From: Rotaria sp. Silwood1
Taxonomy: Eukaryota > Rotifera > Eurotatoria > Philodinida > Philodinidae
Length of the DNA stretch: 64,000 nt
Assembly: GCA_905250075.1 (NCBI GenBank)
Contig: CAJNOP010000063.1
Span: forward strand, 469,752 to 533,751
Direction of reading: 5' to 3'
The notes under the pieces were generated by a model. It was not told where the DNA came from. It saw nothing but the letters and a program-made list of their open reading frames with translations, and searched no databases. Position 1 is the first letter of the stretch; every line of letters begins with the position of its first letter. A program made the translations under genes and the position numbers. Shown one piece after another: positions 62,613 to 64,000 of this stretch.

Positions 62613-63405
62613 TCATCCATCACTATCTGTCAGCTCTTCAGGCTTGTTCTTGCACTAGAAGTAAAGTATAAGAATAATTATTACTAACTATTGAACCTTA
62701 GCACAAATATACCTTGCTCCATTCTGAAACGTTGTGCATGTATTTAATTCGAGAGCCGACGAATAAAAAGCTTAAACAGATCCTATATTATAAGAAAAAC
62801 CTTTAGAGCACATATAAGAAAAATTGAAGATGAAGTATCCAAGAAGCGAACTCATTGAAATATATTGAAAATGCATATCTTGCAATATTCGATATTTTTT
62901 CAGGATGAAATGATAAATCTTCAGAAGAAAATTCATCGACATGTGCCGCAGCGGCAAAGCTGGATTCTGATGTCGATATTACGCAAATGAAATATTTTTC
63001 ATTTTTTTCGAGACAAGTAGTGCTTTATAAGTATTGATTTCCTGTTGGAAGAGTAAGTAAAAAGTTGATTTTCCATTTTTTGATGCCATGCGTCTGACCC
63101 GAATATATCTCAAATGCTGCTTAATCTTTTCCAGCAAATCGCTATTTGTTAGATTCGTACCCAACGATTGAAACATTACGAGTCGGCATTCCATACCTGC
63201 GGAGAATTTGTATGCTGCAAGAGATAAAAATAAGTCTAAACTCAATAGCCTGTAATTTCATAGAATAACCACTTTCTTTCTGCATATTCTTTAACAGTCA
63301 CGATCAGCTGATCAGATATGCAAGGACAACAATAAGAAACAAAATTTTCTACAACAGACAAAACCAACTTATCAGTATTGATAGATTCGTTATATGTGAT
63401 ATTAA
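62613..63405 (-). CDS. Unrecognised gene, C-terminal four exons
   Basis: Exons in reading order: 63405-63250, 63214-62983, 62782-62713, 62654-62613 (TGA). Phases agree and give about 166 residues. The first two exons are soluble-looking with a Cys-Cys-Pro-Cys element and a basic Arg-Val-Arg-Arg stretch. Exon three is a short hydrophobic, probable transmembrane segment, and the tail is acidic. The intron between the first two would be only 35 bases and of GC-AG type, which is suspicious. The 198-base intron after exon two contains another open coding-like frame, so alternative splicing or a frameshift is possible. Upstream exons were not identified. Confidence 0.4.
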
Positions 63406-64000
63406 CTAATCAAACATTGACGCTCATTCAGTACTCTGAACATGAGATTATGTCCGAGAACTAGTAAACCCAATAGAAATAAAAACCATCAATCGATTTA
63501 TTTTATTTCCCTCAAATATAAATAATCAAAGATTAACATATATTCTATTCCAAAGAAATATTTCGTTTTCATTTCTCTTACTGTATCTTACAGAATAACA
63601 TGACAACAATAAATGATTGAGTATTCTCAGTATATGATCTTTTTCAAGGAATACGCAAATAGAACAGAAGAAAAAAGTTGTTAAACAATCTATTTCATTC
63701 ATTTCAAACATAAATTATGGAAATGAGCATTCGTTCTGTTTCAGATAAATATACGATGAGAGATATTCATTTATTTATTCTCATGCAAATGAGTTGGAAC
63801 AACTGATCTATGATATGTTATTATCAACGGCCGTATTACATTGAAAAGCTATCAATGATAATAGATGGCTGGTTTTCGATGAAAAAAGACAACGAACATG
63901 TCAATAGCTTTTTTCTTTTCATGTTATTAATGTAATATGAGACGCAGACCTATTTTATCCACTGGGTTTTGTAAGTATAACAGTTTATTTCGTTAGTAGA
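63406..64000. other. Unassigned sequence to the window end
   Basis: AT-rich, probably intron or upstream region of the minus-strand gene. A minus frame at 63526-63711 has no supporting features. Confidence 0.4.

Noticed and set aside
1..64000. tRNA, rRNA, spliced-leader RNA or CRISPR array
   Set aside because: No tRNA A/B-box pair, conserved rRNA stretch, recognisable leader or regularly spaced direct repeats were seen by eye.

Overview
The window looks like bdelloid rotifer DNA (inference). It is AT-rich and intron-containing. Most introns are 49-80 bp with a few of 0.3-2.2 kb. Animal-specific families are present (an innexin, the axonemal protein CFAP107, rhodopsin-like receptors). Degenerate TGTGGG-type tracts recur throughout; this is the telomere unit reported for bdelloids, quoted from memory. 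No bacterial operon, rRNA, tRNA or CRISPR array was seen.

Layout. 1-9.5 kb: the 3' half of one orphan 7TM receptor and an intact intronless paralogue, separated by 8 kb of gene-poor DNA. 9.5-12.6 kb: simple-sequence-rich upstream region. 12.6-23.3 kb: a 13-exon C2H2 zinc-finger regulator (1253 residues, 12 fingers, a CtBP-type PLDLT motif, poly-Q and acidic tracts), rebuilt here with every splice phase agreeing. 25.6-25.9 kb: a two-exon secreted 75-residue peptide precursor with faint NPY/NPF resemblance. 26-32 kb: gene-poor DNA with an assembly gap, a hAT-type miniature element with an 8-bp target duplication, and other repeats. 32-38.7 kb: an unrecognised 12-exon gene whose promoter-proximal part (exons 1 and 2) is present as tandem diverged modules, a third copy being degenerate. 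39.8-42.5 kb (-): CFAP107. 46.7-48.3 kb (-): innexin. 50.2-51.6 kb: a decayed acetyl-CoA carboxylase fragment. 51.9-54.1 kb (-): a ZZ-finger gene broken by a 1-kb TTAA-targeting element and by a frameshift. 55.9-56.6 kb and 60.8 kb: decayed TPR fragments. 57.4-60.2 kb (-): a type II membrane protein with a Thr-rich stalk and extracellular NHL propeller. 61.2-61.9 kb: a GC-rich terminal-inverted-repeat element beside a large inverted telomere-like tract. 62.0-63.4 kb (-): 3' ends of one or two unrecognised membrane-protein genes.

The genes do not form an obvious pathway. They look like independent animal genes in a repeat-rich, actively rearranged segment. The most notable items are a family of short fold-back cassettes made of telomere-like repeats, the duplicated 5' exon modules, the exact in-frame TTAA insertion in the ZZ gene, and the peptide precursor.

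Exon models were made by hand from GT-AG (sometimes GC-AG) sites, phase agreement and coding character. No transcript or database search was available.
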